Source of the DNA: Macropodus opercularis
Taxonomy: Eukaryota; Chordata; Actinopteri; Anabantiformes; Osphronemidae
NCBI GenBank assembly: GCA_030770545.1
Contig: CM061098.1
Location: forward strand, 10,833,001-10,897,000
DNA length: 64,000 bases
Direction of reading: 5' to 3'
The position numbers were made by a program, and so were the translations under genes. Of the stretch, positions 40,746-52,400 are shown one piece after another (the stretch's first letter is position 1; the number at the start of each line of letters is the position of its first letter). The notes under the pieces are model-generated. The model worked only from the letters and a program-made list of their open reading frames with translations, ran no database searches and was not told the DNA's origin.

Positions 40746-41810
40746 ATGATTTCTACCACAGAGACGAACACCTCAGATAATCACAGTCTGCCTACTGACA
40801 GCAGGGACAGCAGCGCCGTTAGAGTTTTCATCGTGTGCCTGCTCGTTCCCATCCCCGTCTTTGCCATCATGGGGAATCTTTTCATCATGGCTGCAGTGGC
40901 TCGCATCCAAAGCCTCTGGACGCCCACCAATGCTTTTGTGGTTTCCCTGGCCATGGCCGACTTCCTGGTTGCAGTCCTGGTGATGCCTTTTAGCCTGGTG
41001 CGATCCATCGACCACTGGTACTTTGGGGACCGCTTCTGCCGGGTTCACTTCGTACTAGATGTGACCTTTTGCACTTCGTCCATTTTTAATCTCAGCTGCA
41101 TTGCCCTGGAACGATACATAGCCGTGTGTGACCCGCTGCACTACCCTGCCCGAATGTCTCCCAGACGTGTGGCCACGCTGCTGCTGCTCTGCTGGAGTCT
41201 GCCTCTGCTCATCTCTGTCCTTTGCGTCTCCCTCGGTGCCTTCAGTCCGTCACCGGCGGAGTCCTGTCCGGCCACGTTTAACGTCCCCTTTGCTTTCGCC
41301 AGCTCGTTCACGTCCTTCTTCATTCCCATGGTTTTCATGCTGTTCGCCTACGGGAGAATCTTCATAGTAGCCCAGAAACAAGCAAAGTGGATTCACGCTA
41401 TTGAGCACCACACTGAGCAGCTTCGGATGAACCGGAGCCGCCCGAGGACGACCTCCCCCAGACCTGTCCAGGCCTACGTGGAAAGATTTACCCTAAAGAG
41501 GGAAAGCAAGGCTGCTAAGACACTGGGTCTGGTTATGGGGGTCTTCCTGTTCTGTTGGCTTCCCTTCTTCTGTTTGAACATGATCCATCCTCTGAAGGGC
41601 TACACCGTCAGCCCTCTGATCCTAGAGGCCTCCACGTGGCTCGGATATGCCAACTCTTCCCTGAACCCTTTCCTCTACGTCTTATTCAATAAGAACTATC
41701 GTCGCTTGTTTGCAGCCTGGTTAGACTGTGGAATTCTGGGCAGACGTCTTTCCTTAACATTTGGTAGAACTACACACTCTGTTGTTATGTTGGAGACCAT
41801 TTCCAGATGA
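40746..41810 (+). CDS. Single-exon aminergic GPCR, 354 aa, subtype uncertain
   Basis: A complete rhodopsin-family receptor in one exon. GN1.50 is at 43-44, D105 sits at the amine-binding position of TM3, ERY (not DRY) is at 122-124, CWLPF at 270-274 and NPFLY at 307-311. C98 and C174 should form the extracellular disulfide. Sequons are at N8 and N12. TM5 has Ser186, Ser187 and Ser190. The third intracellular loop is moderate in length and ends in ESKAAKTL, as in beta-adrenergic, 5-HT4 and trace-amine receptors. WLGYANSSLNPFLY resembles 5-HT4 most, while YGRIFIVAQKQAKWIHAIE resembles trace-amine receptors. The canonical trace-amine TM7 signature is not evident. The ligand is therefore unknown, probably a biogenic amine. 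The gene starts about 1 kb after adra1b on the same strand, and the ATG has G at -3. Confidence is high that it is a real GPCR, low on subtype. Confidence 0.88.
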   Translation: MISTTETNTSDNHSLPTDSRDSSAVRVFIVCLLVPIPVFAIMGNLFIMAAVARIQSLWTPTNAFVVSLAMADFLVAVLVMPFSLVRSIDHWYFGDRFCRVHFVLDVTFCTSSIFNLSCIALERYIAVCDPLHYPARMSPRRVATLLLLCWSLPLLISVLCVSLGAFSPSPAESCPATFNVPFAFASSFTSFFIPMVFMLFAYGRIFIVAQKQAKWIHAIEHHTEQLRMNRSRPRTTSPRPVQAYVERFTLKRESKAAKTLGLVMGVFLFCWLPFFCLNMIHPLKGYTVSPLILEASTWLGYANSSLNPFLYVLFNKNYRRLFAAWLDCGILGRRLSLTFGRTTHSVVMLETISR

Positions 41811-41879
41811 CCAGCGTGTGTTAGGCTTATGAGGAAGATGAAGCATTTCACTGACAATGATATTTAAAGACAATCAGTC

Positions 41880-41885
41880 ATTAAA
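41880..41885 (+). terminator. Candidate polyadenylation signal of the aminergic GPCR
   Basis: ATTAAA, the common variant hexamer, 70 nt after the stop codon. A further AATAAA lies near 42067. Assigned only by motif and distance. Confidence 0.3.
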
Positions 41886-43186
41886 AGGCAGCTTGCTCTG
41901 GCTTCAAGCTCTTAATTGTGTAGATTTTTTTCTAGCTGGTATTACAATTATTAAAGCAAAATTAAATAGAATTGAATGTTGATTCTTTTTACTGTATTAC
42001 TTAACATGGTTTGCAGTCTCGTGTGTCTCTGGCAAATCAGAAGGTCCACTTATTATAAACACAGGAAATAAATTACCTGGATTTGTCCAAAATGAAGTCC
42101 TTGTGTTGCTGGATTGAAAACTGTGAGTGACTTTACGACTGGTGACGCTCAGGAAACAAATTTGGGTGCGGCTGCACCTTTACACTGTGACTTCATGGTA
42201 AGTCAACACAATGTAATGTGATGTAAATGGGACAGAGGAGGAAAAGTTTGCTGTCGCTGCTTCGTCGATCGTCAGCGTGATACAAAACTACATACAGCAG
42301 GTAAATGAAAGTAAACTGAGTAGAAAACGTGGCTGCATTGGTCTTCACACAGAACCTTTATTTGCTCGACACGCTTCAACAAGTGTGTAACTGTAATTAA
42401 TAAAGCATTTACATCTGTCAGATCTACAAGCAGAAATGCAAATCCAGTAGTAAATGCAACGTATGGATATCGTCACCATTAAACCAGGTGTTTGCCTGTA
42501 TTCAAGGTTCAGATATGTGATGCGTTCTTCAGGCATCACTTTGAAAGACCAACCAATCCTGTCTTTTTCTTACGTTTCTGAAGGATAAAGGATCTGAAAT
42601 TGAATAAAAGTCCTAGGTAGGAGAGCATACACCTCAATAAGAGTGAATTATCCTCACAGGCCTCTTTTCAATTTGTTTCACTTATTCTAGTTGAAAAGCT
42701 TCTCTGAAAAGAGCTGAGCTTTATATGTTTGTTGAAAGGGCTCCATCTTTTCATCATTACATCAGCCCCTTTCGAACATCTCCTTCAGTTCTCCTGTGTT
42801 CATTTCACATCAGGTGGTGAGGAAGCCACAGCAGTGCACGAGTCAAAGACAAACTATCTACATGTCCTGTTTAAAAGGATGTCAGCAACATGTAAACGTT
42901 CCTTAAGACGTGTTTTACTACACCGTACACGCTCAAACCTGCAAATCAAACAATGACAAAACACACGAGTACTGGAAAACTGGAAATGCTTGGAATATTT
43001 GACAAGGGCACCTCACTGTGTCTCTACTCCTGTCTTGCATAAGCACTGCAGCCGTTTGTTACACGTGAAATGACGCACAGTGAGTTGTGGGGAAGGAGGA
43101 AGCAGGTCAGGCAGTATTTCAGGAAGCACAGATCTGTGACAGATCACATTTGTCTCAAGTTCCTCTGCTCCGTCTTCTCCTTCATC

Positions 43187-43850
43187 ATGAGTTCTTTCTG
43201 TGGGAAATATGAGGTGGAGAGTCAAGAAAACTACGAGGAGTTTCTGGAAGCGATTGGTATTAATTTATTAATACAGATATTAGGATGCATGTGGTTACAT
43301 GTGAAATGTGAAGGGTTATTTTCTCAACGTTTTTTGATGCTACTCCTCCTTCTCTGTCAAAGGCCTCAGCAAGCTCAAGATTGACCACAAAGTGATAACG
43401 GAGGTGGTTCAGGATGGCGACGTCTTCACCTGGACGCAGACCATTCCCAACTTGACCTGGTCCTATAAGTTCACCCTTGGCGAGGAGTGTGAGCTGACGA
43501 CAATGACAGGCTTAAAATTTACAGTAAGTAAACGATAAACACACGTAGGCACAGCCTGACAGTGAGTCAGGCCCAGTTCATTTAGTGAAACGTGTCTTTT
43601 TGTGCTTTTTAACTACAGGCTCTTGTCACTATGGAAGATGGAAAGATTTCAATACCGTTTCCTGACTATCTGGTCACAGCAGAGATCGTAGACGATAAAC
43701 TAGTAGTGGTAAGAGAAAGCATCACTTCACTCACATGTCTTTTCTAAGTAAGGCAGATACATTTTTAACCTTTATCTTTTCTCCACCGTGTAGATCAGCG
43801 TAACAACAGAAAAGGGCGTGACATTCAAAAGAGTTAGCAAGAGGATCTAG
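43187..43850 (+). CDS. fabp6: Fatty acid-binding protein 6 (ileal/gastrotropin type)
   Basis: Cytosolic beta-barrel protein that, in the family, binds bile acids in the intestinal epithelium. Exons: 43187-43256, 43363-43523, 43619-43708, 43794-43850, all GT-AG; 125 residues. Four exons with phases as expected is the standard FABP gene plan. Recognisable blocks are GKYEVESQENYEEFLEAIG at the N terminus, VITEVVQDGDVFTWTQ, the middle FTLGEECELTTM, and VTFKRVSKRI at the end. The FABP6 assignment rests on these blocks and on position before ccnjl, as in human. Oddity: between EAIG and VITEV there are about four fewer residues than in human FABP6, in the helix-turn-helix that covers the ligand portal. 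The exon 2 acceptor that produces this (CAAAG at 43358-43362) is the only good one nearby. Confidence 0.88.
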
Positions 43851-44162
43851 GACTGCAAGACCCAACATGTTGCAATGGAAAAGAGGACACGAAAACTCCA
43901 GCGCATGATGAACGTGCTTGCTCCACGGACCCAAAGCCAGAAGCGATGACCACGTCTCCCGAGGAGCAAGAATGATACTTGTTGACTGTAATATTTGTAA
44001 GACTAATCAAAGCTTGGTAATTATTACACTACTTTTTGTTTCAAAGGTGTCTGACATCTGTCTACTCAATCAAAAATATGACTTATAAGTTTTGAAGTTG
44101 CTCTTTCATCATTGTTGTGCTTGTGTTTGTGAGGATTTTAAGTTTTCTTTTCTTTTAAGAGA

Positions 44163-44168
44163 AATAAA
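44163..44168 (+). terminator. fabp6: fabp6 polyadenylation signal
   Basis: AATAAA about 310 nt beyond the fabp6 stop codon, giving an ordinary 3' UTR length. Confidence 0.5.
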
Positions 44169-47100
44169 AGAAAGACAGCATCAATACAGTTGGATTATTT
44201 TCTGGTATGTTTATTTAGGAAAATCCTCTTGGTGTTGTAGAATTTCCTGCTTTAGTTTAGTGTATGTTTCCTCTATAGCTCACACATTTGCTCTTCTGTA
44301 AAATGAAAAGCATGTCGTACTTCATCACAGTCATTCTACTGCAAGTTAGGCCAACATGTCAGCCTGCCAGTCACAAGGCGAACGAAGCTAACAAAGAGGT
44401 CTATAACCCGATAAAACATCTGTCATCATCAACATCTGTCAGCTCGACCATCTGTGGTTACAGAAACTGCCGGTTATCAAAACAGGCCACTCGGTTTCAT
44501 GGGGCGACACAAGCACAAGCAGGCACAGCATTAACACAGCTGACAGGCCAAGTACTGACAGGGACAGAGACGCCGGTTAACGGACCAGGCAGGTTACACC
44601 AAACTCCGAAACAGGACACGGCTTCTGCTTTTCATTTCCAGCTGTGGAAAGTCTCTTTATTTCTCAGTGAGCATGCTTCAATTCCTGGCTTTGAACGATG
44701 TTGCTTTAAATGTAGAAAACAGACCCTGACGTTAAAATGATAGAAATGAACATTTTTATTTGAGTCTTGCGTAGTGAAGTAACATTCCTGATGGTTGTGT
44801 CAGTTTTACTGGGGCCACAAATGAAGTGTTTAGACTTATTATGTCTCTCCTTAAAAATTAGCCTCCTGGTTGCTAGGCGCCTGACCTCAACTAACTTTTT
44901 ATCATGTTCTGTCACCTTCTTTTATTGCTGCTTTGCCTTTTCTTTACAATGCACATAAACTAAATGAAACCACACATCTGTGCCAGAGGTCCACCTTTGT
45001 CAGCACAACTAAGCAAAGACGAATTGTTAGAGACACAGGACCTCAGCCCTGCCTGGGTGGCAGAAAAATGTTTGATGAATATGAAGTGTAAACGAAAAAT
45101 GGAGCACATTGAGGCATGGTGTTTGCTTGAAGTGTATCATTTTTGGTTTCTGAGTGACACTGTGGTGAATCATTAGGTGTGGACCCATCTTCCAGACCTT
45201 TGTATCAAATCCATCCCACACATTAAAAATGCACTTCTCTACTATTGCCACTGGGAGGCGCTCTCGTGTCTCTATTAAAAGATGCTACAAGGTACTGTTT
45301 GTGTTTACATGCTCCATAAAAACATGAAAACGTTTAATGTTTGTGCAGTATTAGTTTAAGCGGACTGTGTTTTGTTATTGCTGTGGCTTTGACGAACATC
45401 AGAATATGTTTCATGACCAATTCAGGCAGAAATCCATGTAAACGCGTTTACAAGCTTCTTCTTGCATCTGTATATTGCACTAAGAATATCCTAAAAGAAC
45501 GTGTTGCTTTTGCTGTTGTTGTGTCAAACCCTGATCCGTACCAAGTTGTCCTTCGGGCTTTTTCTTAAGTGTGACATCATACAGTACTTTGAGCACAGAT
45601 GACCTACAGTAAATACGTCTTGTGACTTTCCCAAATGAGCAGATCTGCTTTTAATCCATATTTCTCCGTGCTCAGTGTCCTCAGACTTTTAAAAAGTAAT
45701 GCATTGAACAGAAATACAGTGAGCTCATTTTTTAAGCCTTCCTGATATGCTATCAGTGTTTGAATAAGTTTAAAACTCACATATGGAGACACTCACAAAC
45801 ACTGGACGATCAGCGCCCCCCACACCGGCCAAATTCTTCCGCTTCTTTAGCTCCACATACAAAAGCTTACAGGAGGTTGTGAGAATGATCCATTATTACG
45901 CTGACAGCCCTGAACGCAGCCCTGCTCTGCCGTCTCCACCCTCTCCCTGCTGTTACAGCTGGCTCACTTAACGTTACACTGAAGAGCTGGAGGAATCTCT
46001 CTTTGTTAACTAAACTTTGTGAATGTCTTTCTTTAATCCATATCCAAAAGCAATTACATTTTTATTTGGTTTAAGTGAAGCTTAAACTAAAATAACACTG
46101 TTTAAATATGCTACAATATTCTGCTGCGTTGGGAAAAATGAAGCCGAGACTCAGTGAGTCCACTGTGCTGCATCAAACACATGAAGAGTGGCTTGTTGGC
46201 ATTTCTTACATAGGAGCATATCGTCTTGTCTTGTCAGAGCGGATTTGTACACATCAAAATGCCACGAACGCTGAAATGTGAGTTAAGAAAAGAACTGAAC
46301 ATGTCTGGTTATGATAATGGGAAGATGATACAATGTAGTGCTTTGTGTTTACTTTTAGCTAAACATACTAATGTTTCATTTCCTTTACGATTTATAATAA
46401 TGAACCAGATGTCTTACTGTCCTTTTTTTATGTAAAATGTATTCTACTAAATTTATCACTACAGTTACAAGGAATATGCTCCTTTAAAGTAAAAACACAT
46501 TAAAATATTTATAACCTACTGTGTGAGTACGTGAGAACACACATCACTGGCTTCAATGTAATTGAATATATTTTTTAATGAATAATGTGGACTGACAACA
46601 TGTGGTCACAGCTGGATGCCTGTTAAAACTCATCTATTCAGCTGCATGTTCCCACTGAACCAATTGAAACGCTGGGAAACGCAGCAGGCAGGTCTGCTCA
46701 GAAGAAACACCCCCCCACCCAGAAACTCCGTTCACTTGGGTGTTTATTGTTTCATGACATATAATGATAATTATTATTCTTATCATTCAGTGTCACATAA
46801 CTACAGATTGGTACAAAATAATATAAAAAATATAAATTGGACGTTTGTGTTGGTTTATTACCATGACATTAGAAGTGTTGTTTGGTGAGAGTGACATCTT
46901 TTTAAAGGCCTTGTAAAACTCTAGCTACAAGACAAAAGCATTCGTTCATATCTATCAAAGGAGGTGGCTGCAATATGCAACATACTCGTGTTCAGATCCC
47001 ACTGCCCTCTAGAGGAAACTCAGCTACAGCAAGTCAAATCACACAGCTTTAAAAATAAGTTAGGAAAAGATGAACCAGTGGTGTACACAAGACAGTGACG

Positions 47101-49454
47101 GCTGTGGTCAGTTTAAACAGAAACAAAATACATATTGCACCTTTGACACCTCAGTGAGAAGTTGCTCATGATCTGTGAGTGGAAAAAAACACTAGTTTGA
47201 ACGCTAAGAAAAAAATATTTAGCTCACACAAAGCATTCATCAACTAAAAATATTATAAAAAAAGAAAATGTAAAACATATGAAAACTGTACACAACGGTT
47301 AGCAAAGGCATAGTGTTTTAGTCGGAGAAGGAAACAGCTCTATATTTGGTGACTCGTGATTATATTTGTGTTTTCAGAAACCTTCACGTAGTTATGTGAG
47401 GGGCGAAGCTGCTGAGGACGAGGCAGTAACATCACACGATGTCCAGAGTTCACAGCAGAACGGTATGAAAAAACAGAGTTACGCAATTTAAACTAGTCTG
47501 AAACTTGCAACCAATGCATCGCATTTCATAATTTCCTCATGAACGTGTTCACTACTTCCCACCAAACAGAGCAGTCACTGGTTTCAGTCCAACGCTAGAA
47601 CAATTAGTGGATTAGTGAACTGACAAAAAAAAGCAAACAGCTGTTTGTTTAAATTCATCTTTTCCAATTTTTCATGGAAAAAGTTTGCAAGCTCCTCTAT
47701 ATCAAAGAGGAGGCAAAGATGTGAAAGTCTTAAAGTACACACTTTAAATGGATAATAACGGATATTTTTAAATCCTCAAATTTTACAGACAACACAATTA
47801 GCTGGGATAATCAACAAACTAATCATTATTGAAAATAATAATGCCGCCCTACTAGTCAGCAGCATCCTTGTTGGGATCCTTAAGCATTTTTAGTATTACT
47901 ATGGTAACCAGTAGGAGACTGGCACCGGGAATCTGGATGCGTTTAAACTTCAACAGGAAGTGAAGATTGCAGCTTTAGAAATCTTGGAAGCAATTACAGA
48001 CGACTGGCTACAGATGTCTGTGTATAAAACCAGTCACCGCAAGGCTGCTCACAATGACGCAAACAGACCGATTCGTGCATTTAGTTACTAGGCTGCAAGC
48101 AGAGTATGGTCCAGTGATGAAGATGGGTTTTTTTTCAGACCCCAGGGATGCTCCATTAGCATCCACTTTAAAGCATAATAGCACTGAATAATGGGAAGGC
48201 CACCAGCTTCAGCCTTAAACCTGAGTTTTACAGTTTCCAGTTTCTATGAACAGGTACAAATATCAATCAATGGTGTACGTGTCTAAGTTGGTTTTAAAAA
48301 AAGCTAAACTATAAAAAGAAAAAAAAACGAGCGAACATAAATAAAACATATGGCATGGTTCAATGGCATCATATTCAAGTAATCTTCAAGTCCCTGATAC
48401 TTAGTGGTTCATGTAAACATTAGAGTAACACAGACACAGAACCAACAGTTCTTAACAAGGCAGCAGCAATTCATATGTACATTACACAACCAACATCCAC
48501 AGCTCCTTCACCGTGCTGGTCCAGTAACATCAGTTCGTGTTCTATTCTTTGAGTGGTGTTGGAGAAATTAAAACTTAAGTTGGACACGAGAGCCACGATT
48601 TCACCCGATCGTGGCAACTCCGCCACAAGGCTCAACTTTGGAGAAGGGAGCAAAGACAAAAAGACAGAAAAATAAAAACACTACAGGTGTTCACACCTGC
48701 TGTGAACAAAACAGAAGATTATTCGTCTCATTTGAGGTCTTACGTGGTGAGGAATTTCCAGAGGCCCTTCGCCTAAACCCCACAGGCCTTGGATCAAAGT
48801 TAGCTGACATTCAGGAAATGCGACACAAAAAAACTTCACCACCATACATAGCTTCTTTGTTTCCTGCCAAGTCAGCTACAAGCCTCTGTTTCTTTTCCTT
48901 TGCTCTCACTTACGTGGCGGCGTGAGAAACAATACCAGTCAATGTGCCTCTTTAAGACATTTTCATTTTTTGGATTGGAAATAAAAAGTATGTCAAGCAG
49001 CAAGATATCCTTATCACAGATACTTTGTGTTCTGTACACTTCTAAAATTGGCTCAGCTATCACACAACTGAGAACAGGCACTGAATGAGGTGGGTGTCAG
49101 ATCACACGGCTGCTTTCATCTCATTCACAGTGATGACAGTCTTATAATAACACAGTTGTATAAAACAGCTCAAAATATGGCATCCGTTTTTCCAGTATCT
49201 TAGTATTTCATGAGTCAGTGGAGCATTTGTCACGTCAATGTGATGACTTCCACTGGGTCTGTTTTGCCTTTGGACCTCTGTTTGCGTTTGAGGCGTCTCT
49301 GTGACAGCGGCGGGGGAGTTGGAGACGCTGAAGGTGTTGCTGTGCTGACGGAGAGAGAGAGAAGGTCTGTAAGTGGATGTTTACGGGCGGGGAGGGAAGG
49401 AAGCGCAGCGGTGCACTCCCGCAGAGCTTTGTGTTCTCTCTCCGTCTCCTGGCG
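44169..49454. other. Interval between fabp6 and the ccnjl stop codon
   Basis: About 5.3 kb of AT-rich sequence between two genes that converge. The right part should contain the ccnjl 3' UTR, which runs leftwards from 49455. No clear minus-strand AATAAA was pinned down close to the stop. Open frames in both strands (for example 44288-44740) have no family motifs. I see no other gene. Confidence 0.55.
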
Positions 49455-52400
49455 TCACCTGTCAAAGCAGCCGGCTGCGAATGTGTGGTGAGCACCTAGG
49501 TAGCCCCCAGTATAGGCCATGCTCAGACAGTGTCGTGGCTCTCCAGCGAGGGCCATCTGCACAGAAATCGGGCCCTGGAGCGGCACTGCACGAGCCCCTG
49601 GCTGGAGACTAGAGGTCAAACTTGGGTAGGAAGGGAAGCCACCAGAAGGGGTCATGGAAGGATCCCCAGTTAGCAGGCCCATCCTGTGGCCCTGAAGGAA
49701 GTCCTGAGACATATTCACCACAGGCCCCAAAGCTTGGGAGTCAGCTAGCAACTGCAGCTGGGATAAGGATGGGGAATGCTGAGAAAGGTGTGGAAAGCCA
49801 TCAGGCTGAAAGAGCAGCTGTGGTGTGGAGGAGGTGGAGGAAGAGGCGGGTCTCTGGATAGCCGACACCGGAGAGAGGTGGGAGGTCTGGGGCTGAGACT
49901 GTATAGACGAGGGTCGGTGAGGAGGAGTGGATTTGGTTTTGTTGGCCTCCTTAACGTCATTGTCATGAGCACTGTGTAAGAAAGGGACACATTTTAATCG
50001 TTATCACGTCAAAGCAATAAAAATACATGTAATAAAAATATAAGTGGGATCTATTCAGACGTCTCCTGGCTGTTCAGTGCAGAGTTCAGTGTAAAACATC
50101 CCTTTTCATTACCCCACCATGAGTCTCAACATGTGCTAACAATTCTCCTTATACAGATGCACATAAATAACCACCACCTCCCACTGACCAGGAAACACGC
50201 AACTTAATTACATCTCTTAAACCCAGAGGCTATTAGCCAGGATTATCAGATGGACAGGCTTAGTCAGATAATACAGAGGATTTTCCTTGTTAAGGTAAGG
50301 TAAAAAACATATTCAAATGCCCTTTGCCTTTCACATAGAGATATTCACTACCTCACGTTTAGTTTTTTTTTTTAAACTACGGTGTGTGTAGTGCATCTCT
50401 TACAGCAGCATAAGTTCAATGCACTGGGTGAGGTGGTCCCAGGTGTAGCCTGTTAGCAGGTGTAGAGCGGTCGTCCAGCTTGGGGAAATCTGAAGGCAAA
50501 TGCGAGATGCTGCCACACACGCGGCAGCAACCTGGGATGGTCGGAAACTGAGGAAGGCGTGGTCTAAAAGCACCCAGAGAGAAAGGCTCCGTTAATTTGC
50601 ATGTGCGAAATCAATTCACGTGCAAACACCTCTTGAGCAAAGGATGCCAGTTGACCCTGCCCTTCGTAACCTACCTTGAAGGGAGACCTCCAAAAAGTAA
50701 TGAGTGTACTTTTCCATGAAAGCCTTGGTCTTTGAGAGAGAGGACAGGGGCCAGCCGTTGTACAGGTCACCCTCCTGCACCGAGGCATGGAGGTAGTAGT
50801 CGATAAAGTGGGCGGGTGTGGGCATGCATAGGTTCCAGTTAAAGGTCTCCAGCAACAGAAGCTCCATTTTGATCAGATCCCTCTTGTTGAGAACCAGGTT
50901 CAGGCTGCACATGAAGCCCAGAGAGTTCAGCTGCTCCAGTTTGGGAACCCTGTCCTCTTTCTCCTCAAATTTGCCTTGTGAGAAAAAAATAAACGTCACC
51001 TTGCCGCTAACACAGACGTCTGACAGACACATTTCTGTGATTTATGGGCGGCTGAATTCCTCTTATAACCAAATTATATATCATTTTATAAAAACATTAC
51101 GATAAATGAGCTGAACAGAAGAAATGTTTTAGACACTACATGGTTGAATCATGGCTTGGAGGAGGTTGAGTGGCCTCTGTGTCCAGTACTCCGTGTGATT
51201 ACTGCATGAAAAACACCCCATCAAAACACTGAGCCAACGGTGGATTAGGTCAGTTACCAAGACAAAATGCCAAACATTCCAGCTACGCACATGGGTGAAG
51301 TGGTTCAGCGTTTCACACTTTGCTAAGTGAAAATCCTTTGCATTTTTACAAAATAATGTGTATTAACTTGTTTACATTTAATATGGTGATTTGCAGGTTC
51401 CACAAAACCAAAAAAAAAGCATTAGATATTAAACTGACAATTACTCAACATCTGGCTATAAAGCTAAGCAATTGCACTAAAAAGCCTTGGAAGCATCACT
51501 ACAGGCTTATAGAAAGCGGAGCATTGGCTGTGGATTATACAAGCCTAACACCTAGAAAAGCCAGTCACCTCTACTCTAATATTTCTGTCCCTCTCACTCA
51601 CTCCAGATTGTTGCAGACATTACAGCAGTGCCATTATGGTGAGTCCCCCTCCCTGTCCCAAGACATCCTCTTTTCTATAGCAACAGCCCTGAGGCCTCTG
51701 GGGTCCTGTGGCCAATGAACAGAGGTGACTTTGCCTTTAATCCGTAGGTTGAACGGGCCTCAGTTCAAACTACAGCAAGAAGGTGTCGGGTTACTCTGAT
51801 TCCCTTAAACACAAAAATCACATTGGTTTACAACTACTAAGCAGCTAGTTATTAATATTACCTGCATTTCTGTTTTACATGTTTTAATTTGTCTGATTTA
51901 TTAGGCAAGCGCTAGCGTTTTCTCATTAAGCAATAATGAAGTGTCTCTATAGAAAAATGCATTGATTAATTTTCTGTGACATACAAACACTTGAAAGAAA
52001 AATGTTAATACTGACACACAGTTGCCTGCTGACAATGTGCCACTGACGTGTTACTATATTCACCAATTCAGAATTTAAGTTACTCATCGGGTTTAACATC
52101 CAGCTGGGAACAACAACAAAAAAAATCCTTCTCGGGGGTAAATGTCTGCCTCTAATCTAAAACCATGGCAACAAAAACTTGAAAATAAATTGACTTTTCC
52201 AAGCTGCTCCAACTAAAGTGGTTTGTGCAGAATTTAGCTCTATTTGAGCCCATGTGCTGAGGAGGTGGGGGTGTCTTCTCTTAAAGTGGCCGTTTTATCA
52301 CAAATGTTGCGACCTGCCTTTAAGCAAAGCAGCAGAGAGGAAGAGAGACAGAACGGTTGAGAGAGCATGAGGGGAGGGCAGTGGGGGATATGGGCCAGAG

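Noticed and set aside
44288..44740. 150-aa plus-strand frame after fabp6
   Set aside because: No domain, no obvious promoter, and composition similar to flanking non-coding DNA.
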